Assembly: GCA_023525715.1 (NCBI GenBank)
Contig: CM042012.1
Location: forward strand, 39,473,689-39,537,688
Length of the DNA: 64,000 nt
Direction of reading: 5' to 3'
Source: Cichorium intybus
Lineage: Eukaryota > Streptophyta > Magnoliopsida > Asterales > Asteraceae
Made by a program: the position numbers and the translations under genes. This document shows positions 36,368 through 46,702 of this stretch, one piece after another; the stretch's first letter is position 1, and each line of letters opens with the position of its first letter. Under the pieces are notes generated by a model, which saw nothing but the letters and a program-made list of their open reading frames with translations, was not told the origin of the DNA and ran no database searches.

Positions 36368-37924
36368 ATGGCTGAAGACAAGGTTGTAATCGAGAAGTTC
36401 AACGGTTTTGACTTTAGTTGGTGGAAAATGCAAATAGAAGCATTGCTATGTCAGAAAGATTTGGACGTGGTACTTGGAGATAAACCGGAGAAAATGGAAA
36501 AAGCTGCTGAAGATGCGTGGAACTCAAAGGACAAGAAAGCTAAGGCGGTTATTACGTTGTCGTTGGAAAGGAGCGTTGCTTTCAACATCATGAAGGAAAC
36601 CACGGCACGTGGTATGATGGATGCTCTGACGAACATGTATGAGAAACCGTCGGCGGCTAACAAGGTGTTCTTGATGAGGGAGTTATTCACTACAAGGATG
36701 AATGAGGAAAGTTCTGTTACGATTCACATTAACAATCTAAATTCAATTCTGTCCAGATTGTCATCTGTGGGAATTAAATTTGATAACGAGACTCAAGCTT
36801 CACTGCTACTAGCTTCACTACCTGATAGCTGGTCTGGAACAGTAACCGCTGTTACAAGTTCAGTGGGGACCAGTGGTATGACTTTTGAAGGGGTTAGAGA
36901 TTTGGTTCTTGGCGAGGATGTCAGACGCAAAAATCAAGGTGGATCTTCTTCTTCTGAGTTATTAAATATCGGAAGAGGTAGAGGGAATAGCAGGAATAGT
37001 GGGAGCAGTGGGAGTCGGGGAAGAAGTTCATCTAGAACTTGGAAGAATGTGAAGTGCTGGAACTGCCAAGAGGTGGGACATGTTAAGAGTCAATGTCCAA
37101 AGAAAGAATTGAACATTGCTGGTGCTGAGAGTGTGTCTGAGGATGATGCACTGATACTAAGTATGGAAAGTTCTGTAGACTCTTGGGTCATGGATTCAGG
37201 GGCTTCGTTTCACGCCATGGACAACGGAGAAATGATGGTGAATCTAAAAGAAGGAGATTTTGGGAAGGTACGGTTAGCAAATGACGAGATGCTTCAAGTA
37301 ACGGGCATGGGAGATATTGATCTGGTTACTTCATTGGGAACTACATGGAACCTGAAGAATGTCAGGGTGATTCCGGAGCTGAAGAAGAAATTGATTTCTG
37401 TTGGTCAGCTGGATAAACAAGGACTGGAAGTAAGGTTTGGTGGTGGTAAATGGAGGGTGGTCAATGGTAATTCGGTGATTGCTCAAGGTATGAAGCGTGG
37501 GTCATTGTATATGGTTGAGGTACCTGCTGAGGGAAGTATGACCGTCCCGGTTAAGCATGGCAAAATCTGGTTCGCTAAATCTAGTGCTAAGAGAGTTCAT
37601 TTTGCAAACATGAATTCTGGAGCCAAGGGGATGTTAGCTGAACGAGTCGGAAAGTCTAAACCATTCAGGGGATTTTGTGACAGTGGGAGCACGGGGTGTG
37701 TTCCGGGTACAGTTACAAAGAGCCGTTGGGTTTTGAAGACTAAGACTGAAAAATTCTCTCCTGTTGGAAGTTTGCAAAGTTTGGAGAGTGTTAGTGGTCC
37801 TCGGTGTATCTCTGGAGCTGGTGGAGTGTCCAAACCGGTTGAGACAGAGGATGAGTCGGTGGTGGGATTAGCCACGGCTGAGTTGAAGCTAGTGGGAGCT
37901 TCAACTGGCCCTTCTAGTACTTGA
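36368..37924 (+). CDS. Gag-protease polyprotein of the TR-GAG element (518 aa)
   Basis: The start is the first ATG (MAEDKVVIEKFNG), typical of copia Gag. Residues 1-190 are the Gag helical region, with WWKMQIEALL near 18 and LLLASLPDSW near 147. A Gly/Ser/Arg-rich linker follows (about 192-225). The CCHC zinc knuckle CWNCQEVGHVKSQC is at 230-243. The aspartic-protease motif VMDSGASFHAM is near 274-284. A pre-integrase stretch, WRVVNGNSVIAQGMKRGSLY, lies at about 362-381. The HHCC integrase finger and the rest of pol are missing. Residues 386-518 are a tail with no recognised domain, apparently stitched from internal or pol remnants and ending GASTGPSST. Gag would form virus-like particles and the protease would mature it. 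RT and integrase must come in trans. The frame is intact. Confidence 0.92.
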   Translation: MAEDKVVIEKFNGFDFSWWKMQIEALLCQKDLDVVLGDKPEKMEKAAEDAWNSKDKKAKAVITLSLERSVAFNIMKETTARGMMDALTNMYEKPSAANKVFLMRELFTTRMNEESSVTIHINNLNSILSRLSSVGIKFDNETQASLLLASLPDSWSGTVTAVTSSVGTSGMTFEGVRDLVLGEDVRRKNQGGSSSSELLNIGRGRGNSRNSGSSGSRGRSSSRTWKNVKCWNCQEVGHVKSQCPKKELNIAGAESVSEDDALILSMESSVDSWVMDSGASFHAMDNGEMMVNLKEGDFGKVRLANDEMLQVTGMGDIDLVTSLGTTWNLKNVRVIPELKKKLISVGQLDKQGLEVRFGGGKWRVVNGNSVIAQGMKRGSLYMVEVPAEGSMTVPVKHGKIWFAKSSAKRVHFANMNSGAKGMLAERVGKSKPFRGFCDSGSTGCVPGTVTKSRWVLKTKTEKFSPVGSLQSLESVSGPRCISGAGGVSKPVETEDESVVGLATAELKLVGASTGPSST

Positions 37925-38045
37925 AGATGAGGGGTGGCTGCAATTAGAGAAATTGGACTAAGTTTAGCTTGTTCTTGGGAGCTGGAGGCTTGAAAGACTT
38001 GGTTGTTTTAAGATTACTGAAGTTACTGTATTGTTCAAAATCTTC

Positions 38046-38056
38046 AAGTGGGAGAT
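38046..38056 (+). other. TR-GAG polypurine tract
   Basis: AAGTGGGAGAT immediately before the 3' LTR. Confidence 0.85.
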
Positions 38057-38389
38057 TGTTAGGTGAAGATTTTTCAAAGGTAGGTTTGGTAGCCTCCTTT
38101 GGAATGCAAATTCTTCTTTGATTCACATTGATTTTTTCCACACTCATAAGCCTATAAATACTAGGCTTTGGTTGAGAAGCAAGATGCACCACTTGAGCTC
38201 AAAACAAGAGTTATAAATTGTAATCTTGTGAGTATTAATAAGATTTCTCTAGTTGCGGCCCGTGGACGTAGGATTTGCACCGAATCCGAACCACGTAAAA
38301 ATCCTTGTGTTCTTCTTGCTTTATTTTCGTGAGTTTGTGTGTGTGTGATAGTGTGTTTCCGCTGCGTGTACCCGGTCCGATTCCTAACA
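38057..38389 (+). repeat. TR-GAG 3' LTR (333 bp)
   Basis: I find no difference from the 5' LTR. It is followed by TAGGG. Confidence 0.95.
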
Positions 38390-38394
38390 TAGGG

Positions 38395-38946
38395 TATGTT
38401 ATATTAATTAACAAATAACTAAAGAATAACAAATTTAATTTCTCTAATTCCAAGTATTGGAACGAATGCACTGGTTTTTCGCATCAACAAATCCTTGCAT
38501 AATTCTAATTTCTTTTTCAATGTAGTGAAAATTCTTGGAGAAGTTCAGAAGTTTCCATATTGGCAACAGATATCCCACTTTTCCGCAAGTTTGATTTCTT
38601 CTTTAACACCGAAAATCTATTTTTTCTCTCTACTACCATGACATATGTACTTGAAACTATTCTCATACACCTTTCTTAGTCCTTGTCTTGAACTTCTTCA
38701 CATCTCTACATAACTTCAAAAATATAATCATGTATCTTAAATAGAAATGGTCCATCGAGATAGAAGTTTAGATGATTTAGGTCAACATCCTAAAATGGTT
38801 TAAGCACAGAACAAATACATTTTTCATCTTCATGATGATAACCACATTTGATAGTAACGATCGAACTTGCATACACTTCCCTTTTCATAAAAATAATAAT
38901 TGGAACAAAACTTCTCAAGTAGAATGAGACATGAGTGTGGTCATCA
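38395..38946. other. Intergenic, nothing recognised
   Basis: AT-rich, no supported gene. Confidence 0.4.
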
Positions 38947-38955
38947 TTTTTTAAA

Positions 38956-40176
38956 GAGTAAATTACATTTTTGGTCCCTGTGGTTGGCAAAAAATACCAC
39001 ATAGGTCCTAACTTTCCATTTTCAACATTGAAGGTCACAAAGGTTTGCAAATTTTACCACATAGAGCCCTGGGGTATATAAAAAGACTAAAATGCCCTTT
39101 TTTATTTCTTTTTTCTTTTTCTTTAAAATTTTTATTTATTTTATTAATAAAAAAAAGAAAATACCCCACCCACCCCCACCCCACCCCACCGGCCACCCCA
39201 CCCCCCCTCTCTCTCTCTCCCTCTCTCTCAAAACTCATCACCAATCCATCGTCTTCTTCATGTTTCTCTACAGTAATATGGCGGAGATTTGGATGCTTTA
39301 AACCCAAAACCTCATCTCCCACGGGTACAATCAGTGCCTTAATGTCAAGAGAATTACACACAGTCGAAGATGCATCTTCACATTCCACCATTGAAGCAAG
39401 CTCAAGCAACAGCAGCACCGGTCTCTCTAACTCACACAGGTACGTAGCTGGGTAACTTCTTTTGTTCTCATCGGGAAAAAGGATCGAAGGAGGGTTAATC
39501 GGGATGCAGGTTACCGGAGAGTCATGGTCGGGGAATGTAACACATGGAGGTTTGACTTTTGCTAAAAACATCAAGTTTGACTTGGCCTTCAATGGCTTGT
39601 ACACATTGCAGTGCTGCTTGTACGTTGCTAGATAATGAAATTCAGATCGTATATGTTTCATCTGAACATCACTGGCCTCACATAGGGAAGGGTTGGTCGG
39701 AGAACGTTGGAGTTGGGTTATCGATAATGCGGTTCGTTACCAGGAAACTAGATCGAGAAAGACGAGGTCATGACTTGTGTTCGTCGAGAAGCAGGGTTAA
39801 AGGCATTCTTGCATTCTTATCATTAATTTCCGAACCAGGGTACTTGAAGATGATGATGAATTCAACCCTCCACTTTTGATGCCCTTGTACGAATTCAACT
39901 CTAGTATTCGTTCCCACTGGTTTCAACATAAATAAAATTGGTGATGTTAATTTAGGTCATCATTATGTTCAATCACTTTTGATGCCCTTGTACGAATTCA
40001 ACTCTAGTATTCGTTCCCACTAGTTTCATCAATGGTGTCTTTGAAGGATTAGAGAGAATGGAAGAGAAAATAATCGTTGGAGAAGGTAGAAGGGGCTGCA
40101 TCGCTTGAAGATCGTGGGTTTTTCAGTATGTGTATGTGTGGGTAGTTTGAGTACCATGTGAGTTGAGGAAGAAGAA

Positions 40177-40216
<40 letters not shown>

Positions 40217-40455
40217 GTGGGGGTGGGGGTGGGGATGGGGGTGGTTGGGGTATTTTCTTTTTTATTAATAAAATAAAGAAGAAATTTAAAGAAAAAGAAA
40301 AAAGAAATAAAAAGGGCATTTTAGTCTTTTTATATGCCCCAGAGCTCTATGTGGTAATTTTCGCAAACCTTTGTGACATTCAATGTTGAAAATGGAAAGT
40401 TAGGACCTATGTGGTATTTTTTGCCAACCACAGGGACCAAAAATGTAATTTACTC
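38956..40455. mobile_element. Mutator-type (MULE) non-autonomous element, 1.5 kb
   Basis: Long terminal inverted repeats of about 245 bp (38956-39200 and 40212-40455) start GAGTAAATTACATTTTTGGT and stay alignable through the (A/T)-rich and C-rich stretches. A perfect 9-bp target duplication TTTTTTAAA flanks it (38947-38955, 40456-40464), which is diagnostic for Mutator superfamily. No transposase is encoded. The 1-kb interior (39200-40200) is less AT-rich and includes a 50-bp tandem repeat (GATGCCCTTGTACGAATTCA at 39880 and 39980) and a (GA)n run. It may be captured host sequence (Pack-MULE), but I recognise no gene in it. Confidence 0.9.
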
Positions 40456-40464
40456 TTTTTTAAA

Positions 40465-43143
40465 CATATGCATCAACATATAGACTTGTAATTTGTGAGA
40501 GTATTAGTCGTGAGTTTATTTGTCAGAAAAAAACATTAATATCGTTGATTCACGATTGGAATCTGTGGACTTGGTAATCGTTTGCTTGTATTTTTTGAAA
40601 TGAGGTTTTTGGGTAATAATAGACCCACACAGTCATTCTAACGAATAACTCGACAAATATCTAGAAAAATATATAGAAAGTGATCTCAAATTTACTCGAC
40701 GATAACCGAATTAATAGTTAAATTGTTCACATATATTCTAGAATTATTAATTTAGCATGTATAATATATTTTCATTCAAATTACAATATGCATTTCATGA
40801 TATATGTGACTTGCTTATCAATTTTAATAGACACATGGATACTTAATGGACCACATATATCCTCCCCGAGAGATACACATGAAGAAGAAGGGTCGATGTA
40901 TATGAGTTTAATGTACCTATTCGTTCACATGTAGTGGACCATTTAAACGGATAAACAGTGACATGGTTGCATGGATGTAGCTTATACCCATACTGTTTCT
41001 CACACTTTCATCCGTCCCAAGTCCATCTTATTGGTTTGTATGATACTTGATGAATTTGGTCCATGCTTTTCATAATGTAGTTTCGCTTTAAGGTTGGACC
41101 GGAAGGGATGAAAAAGAAGACAAAAAAGAAATATAATAAGTTACTATGTTTCTTTATATACTTTAAATTGCATATGTAAGTTGAATTTTGTTATCAATTA
41201 TATTATTTAATATTTACTGATTATGATTTATGACTAAATTAATAGGAACATACAAATGAACGCCGAGGGATTATTTATAGTCTTCCAGTTAGGCATTTTA
41301 ATTCTTACATAGATAACTGCAAAGAGAAAAGCGACTTTTATGCTCTTCAATCTACTTATGTCACACTATTTCATCATATATTTGAATACAAATGTGTTCA
41401 AATAGAAGAGATACATCAATAAGCTAATCTTCACCATCAACTTAACAAATGATGCTACTATGAGAACTTATGAATACTTAATGGTTACAAATTACCAAAG
41501 AGTATATGGTCTAGAGATATCAGGAGTTTGTGGAGGTTAAGGTTTCAAGTCTCGTTTGAGATGAAAAGTGTACATTTAGGAGTAGATTATGGATGTATAA
41601 GTTGGTCATTCTAAAAAGAACTTAAGTACATTTGATATACTAGCTATAAAACTAGTTATTGGCTAAGACGTAACTGATAACTAAAAACTAACCAATAAAA
41701 ATTAGCGTTTGGTAAAAATTAGTTTATAGACTAGTTGGAAATTCTAAAATAAATAAAAGAGAGTATAGAAGAATGATCCAGTATTATAGGACAAAATATA
41801 ATAGATTTCAGTAAATTAAGTAAGTACTAACCAACACTTCTCCGATTATTTATGTTTAAGTAAAAGTTCTTACCAAATCATATTCATAATTTTATCATGA
41901 ATTTCTTGCATGTCATGGTGTGGCTCTTGAATGTTATTATGATTAAATTTTAGATGATCGTCTAATTCTTTTATAGGTATGTAGTCATTATCATTATGTT
42001 TAGAGAACTATAAAATATAGCGTGGAGAATGATTTAAATATTAACTATGAAAGATATGAATAAACATCCATGTTGTTAATAATACAAAAGAGTTTAACAA
42101 ATCTAACAATAAAATCAGTGAGGTTATAAGTTATTTCAATATATATAACTACTTACTAAATGATAAATTTGCATACCGACATTAAAATATACTTTTATCT
42201 CGATTGATTATTTTCCTAATAAGACACAATAATTATAATATTTATCTATTTGATACAAATATTCTATCATCCAAAAAAAAATCCCAAATAGACGCTATTT
42301 AAATATTTAATAACTAAATAATAACTAATATCGTTATATGAAGTAATATTACATCAAGAGACTAAAATATTTGAGTGTTTTTAATCTCGTCGTGTAACAA
42401 ATTTAATCATAGATGGTTTATTTGAGAGAATACAACTTAAAATTTTCTAAAAGTTACAATAACTGTATGACTAGTAACTTAGAATATTTCAATACTTACA
42501 TGTATAAACAACATAAATTTTGAATTAAGGGGTTTTAGCCCTTATCAATACAACATAAATTTAGAATTAAAATGTTCTAGCCCTAACAAGCTTCCTTAAG
42601 CTTTTTCTTTACTTTTCAAGCTCTTATCAAGACCACCACCTGATATTTTTTTTCTTGGTGAGTGGACTTGAGAATATATAATATTGTTTGTATTCATAGA
42701 TGTTTTTGTTTAAAATCTGGTTTAAAAATAATCTTGCAAAGAGAAATCTTATGACAACATCACTACTTTGTACATATACACCAAGTCGGACACAACGTTA
42801 CAGGTATTGGTCCTTATTGCTATTCTAGAAAGGTAATGGATGGTTAGGGATTTAACTCTACTATTGTGGACGGTTATCATATATGCCAACATCACTACTT
42901 TGGGGTATTTTGATAACTTTAGGGGTATTTTCCCCAAGTACTTAAAATTGATAGGGTATTGGGATTGACTAGGACGAGTCACGTATTAAACTTGAAACCA
43001 ACTTATTTAGTGCATAGATGCATCTCGACATGAGTACTCCTTGATGGTTGCAATATTTTTCTTCGTATGTTTATAAACTATTTTACTAGGGGTAGAGTCT
43101 TGAGGTGTTAGTAGTCGAATACAAATGTTGATATCGGGTATCA
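40465..43143. other. Intergenic, nothing recognised
   Basis: About 2.7 kb of AT-rich DNA without a supported gene, LTR or TIR. Confidence 0.5.
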
Positions 43144-43151
43144 CGCATATG

Positions 43152-43650
43152 TAGGGCTGTAAACGAACCGAACGAGGGCTTGTTCATGTTCGTTCATTTA
43201 AGTTAGCCGAACAAATAAACGAACATGAACGGATAAACGAACGAGTTTTCTTGTTCATGTTCTTTTGTTTAGCAAATTATCTTGTTCATGTTCGTTTGTT
43301 TATGTTCGTGAACATACTAAACGAACAAACATAAATGAACAGAGATAAATAAACACAATTAAACATATATAACATTAAAAAAACACATAATATTGTAATG
43401 TAATCAGATACAATTGAACATATATGAATATAAAAGAAACTTAAGTGAACAAACATAAACGAACAGCATAAACGAACGTTCACGAACATAATTGAACGAA
43501 CGAGACCATTGTTCATGTTCGTTCGTTTAACTAAACGAACGAGAATTTGTGTTCATGTTCGTTCATTTATTAAATAAACAAACATAAACGAACTTCCCGC
43601 CGAACAATTCACGAACGGTTCGCCGAACGTTCGGTTCGTTTACAGCCCTA
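43152..43650. mobile_element. hAT-type MITE, copy 2 (499 bp)
   Basis: The terminal inverted repeat is TAGGGCTGTAAACGAACCGA on the left and its near-complement TCGGTTCGTTTACAGCCCTA on the right. It is flanked by CGCATATG (43144-43151) and CGCACATG (43651-43658), an 8-bp duplication with one mismatch, as expected for hAT. The interior is many GTTCATGTTCGTTT/AAACGAACATGAAC units and no coding frame. Confidence 0.88.
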
Positions 43651-43658
43651 CGCACATG

Positions 43659-44236
43659 GTGTACATGTCTCACATGGCATCAATGCTTTACTTCATTTTC
43701 TCATTCTGAAACTATTATAAACTAGGTTAATGTTTGCGCGTTATACAGGTTAAAACTATATAATTAAAATCATAACAGATATACAAATAATTATGTCATT
43801 TACATTAACTATAAAATAATATTTTTACACTAAATTGATATATAATATTACAACTATTTTGAACAATATTATCAAACAACATCTATCCTATGCATGTAAA
43901 AATTATATATAATTCTTGATTATTGTTACTTTTAACTATTGTTATAGCTAATTAATTTGAAATTTATTTATTTGACTGCCTTTTAATTTTGACCATGATG
44001 ATTATTTAATATATCAACTATTTTTTAAGGTAACGTTATATGATTTATAGTTTTATATTATTAGTAATTATTTTTATTGTTAATTAAAGTTAGAACTACT
44101 CGTTATTATTAAACTTCATAGAAGACTATTAAAAATCACTTATTATTATTAAATGTTATAGATACTAAAGTGTAGAATGTTTCTTTGAATACAATTTTAA
44201 TTTTTGTATGCATTTGTTCATTTAATTATATCCCTT
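43659..44236. other. Intergenic, nothing recognised
   Basis: AT-rich, no supported feature. Confidence 0.4.
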
Positions 44237-45428
44237 ATGGCTTCCCATGCCTGGAGACTCCTTTCTAAAAAGGATTCTCTCCGGGTCAGGTGGATCCACT
44301 CGTACCGCCTTTGTGGATGTAACTTCTGGGATGCCCTCAAGAAGCGCGGTACGAGCTATGCATGATGCAATATCCTCGACATGCAGGGTAAGATCAGGGA
44401 CTTTATTGTCACCCAGGTTGGTGATGGCTGCTCTACGTCTGCTTGGTATGATAACTAGCACCATGATGGTACCCTCTCTCAGTTCTTGTCCACCCATGAC
44501 ATCCATGCTGCAGGTTTCACTCCTGATTCTAAGATCAGTGACCTTGTGCTCAACGGCTGTTGGGTTCACCCCCAATGCTGGCGAGACGCCCATCCCGTTC
44601 TGTTGTCTCATAATCTGCCTTCTCTTTCCCTTTCCGTTCCTGATAAACTCCTCTGGAGATCTTTCGACGGTAAGGTCTCTCCCTTTTCGGTCAATTCTGT
44701 CTGGCACTCTATCCGCCCTTCTGATTAGCCTGTTGACTGGTTTCATCTTGTTCGGTTCTCCCAGAATATTCCTAGACATGCTTTCATTCACTAGGTTGCT
44801 CTTAAAGATCGCTCAAGACTCAAGATAAAATCAGAAGCTGGGAGCCTAACTCCAATCTCATCTGTGCCTTCTGCGGTGATTGTTCTGATTCCCTTCCCCA
44901 TCTTTTTTTTGAATGTTCTTTCCCTTCTATGGTTTGGCATGATCTTCAGCATGTCATGAACCTCTCCTTCCCTATTGATCGCTGGTCGGATATAATCAAT
45001 CTTCTCAAACCCATTTTAAGGGTAAGACCATTTGGTCAGTTATCCGAAGACTTGTGCTTGCTGGAGCTGTCTACCATATTTGGCAGGAAAGAAATAACCG
45101 AATTTTCAAGAATAAACGGTGGTCAATACCGTTATTGATGATGTCCATTATAGACTGGTGAGTCTGTCTATGAAACCTTCCCCTAATGTTATTTTGGCTA
45201 AAAGGGTCTGGTCTCTCCCTTAATGTGGAAGGTTGTTTCCTTTTCTTCTCTTCTCTCTTATGTGGTTGTTTCTTCTCTCCCCTTTTTCGTTCTGAGGGTG
45301 TAAGCCATCATTGGCCCCTCATTGTCTGAATGTTGTTTCTATTTAGCTTCCTTCCGAGCGCTTGGACTGCTTTATGTTTCATTGTCTTTTTTTTGATCGA
45401 TGGGGACGCCCCCGTTTATCAAAAAAAG
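44237..45428 (+). pseudogene. LINE (L1-type) 3' part, broken
   Basis: Plus-strand reading MASHAWRLLSKKDSLRVRWI, then NFWDALKKRG, VGDGCSTSAWYDN and FDGKVSPFSVNSVWHSIRPS corresponds to the C-terminal region of plant non-LTR reverse transcriptases just after the RT core. It is followed by the zf-RVT domain: CAFCGDCSDSLPHLFFEC near 44862-44915. Stops include a TAG in place of Trp at 44456 and several near 44725-44810. The element is 5'-truncated. Its 3' UTR ends in a short A run (GTTTATCAAAAAAAG, about 45415-45429). No endonuclease or RT catalytic core is present. Confidence 0.85.
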
Positions 45429-46560
45429 TTATACACTAAGCATAAAACATAATAAAATAAAAATATTTATTGTGAAATGTGTTTCATACACATACACATT
45501 TTCTGTCGATAATGGTTGTGTGGTCATTTTTAATCTATAAGACATAACAAAAACTATTATATTACTCTAGTAATATATAACAAAATTACAAATTTGAATC
45601 TTTAACATTATAACATGGCTCATAATATAGCAAAAAAAAAAAAAGAAAAAAAAAAACTCAAACCAACACAAATATCTTTAAACATAGTGAAAACTATTAA
45701 GTTACTCTAGTAATATATAACAAAATTACAAATTTAAAACTTTAACATTATATCATGGCTCATAATATAAAGAGAAAAACTCAAACCAACACAAATATCT
45801 TTAAACTTTTGCATTCTTCTTTCTATATGTTTTCTCTCACTTTGTATGTGATTTGTAATTGTGTGTTACACAAATGATTGACCTCTTTTATAGTAAAAAA
45901 AGATTTTTCAACTACAATTCATTTACTACTCATAAGTTATATCATATTAGTTTCAATACGTAGTAATTATATGATATAAGTTAAAAAAACTCTTGAGTGA
46001 TTTTTTATTAATTAGTTGAAAGATGAAGATGTGAAGGTTTCAAATGAATATGATACAAAAATGAGACTTATCTTGAACCATATTCATTTGGATAACTCTA
46101 TTATAAGAGTTATATAAATATAAATATAGATATAGATATTAAGATTATGCATCCGCACCCACACCGCTACATGAAAACATTAGGCAAATACATAGTTTGT
46201 AAGAAATGGTATTCTTTCAGCTAGTTAGACTATCACTTCTTCCATAATGACCGTTCGCATGTTATAACCGGTCATTTCTAATTTTTTTTTTTTGTAAAAT
46301 TCTATAATTTTGCATTTTCATTTGTTACATGTTTCTTCATTATAATTAACATTGCCCAATCGTTTCAAACAGTCCTCTAAAGAACTCTTTTACATTGATT
46401 GAAGACCTTGATTTGACTTGGGTCCATAATTACTATTGATGATGTTCGAATAAATGAAACAACCATATCGCCAATCTTGAAAAAACGAAGCAATGGGCTA
46501 ACTGTTTTACTCTGTTGAGACTTTTGGGCCTAATCATCTAAATTTCAAATTTGAAAAAAG
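45429..46560. repeat. Intergenic with a 130-bp tandem duplication
   Basis: A unit containing TTACTCTAGTAATATATAAC and CTCAAACCAACACAAATATC occurs at about 45547-45685 and again at about 45688-45812. No gene is seen in the stretch. Confidence 0.6.
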
Positions 46561-46702
46561 CCCAAATACTAAAACGGAAGGGTTTATTTGAACCGCCAAC
46601 GCCAAGTGGCGTTGTACATTACTACTCTCTTCTTCTCTAGTTTCTTCTAGGGTTTAAGCCAAGACGTTGCGATTTTTCAATCTCGTTTTCTTGACCTGAA
46701 TA

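Larger units (their letters stand above)
35839..38389 (+). mobile_element. TR-GAG-like Ty1/copia derivative (2.55 kb)
   Basis: Two 333-bp LTRs (35839-36171 and 38057-38389) read as identical. The target duplication TAGGG is perfect (35834-35838 and 38390-38394). The primer site and polypurine tract are intact, and the only gene is one uninterrupted Gag-protease frame. Integrase, RT and RNase H are absent. This architecture corresponds to the described terminal-repeat retrotransposons with a GAG domain (TR-GAG). Identical LTRs imply a very recent insertion, so it probably still moves with borrowed enzymes. Confidence 0.93.

Noticed and set aside
39035..39661. 208-codon minus-strand frame and overlapping plus frames in the MULE
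   Set aside because: The frame runs through the TIR and low-complexity C-rich sequence. No domain or splice evidence. Kept only as a lead for captured sequence.
44222..44828. 189- and 193-codon frames in both strands at the LINE
   Set aside because: The LINE reading (MASHAWRLLSK..., zf-RVT Cys/His pattern) lies in other frames. These are shadows.
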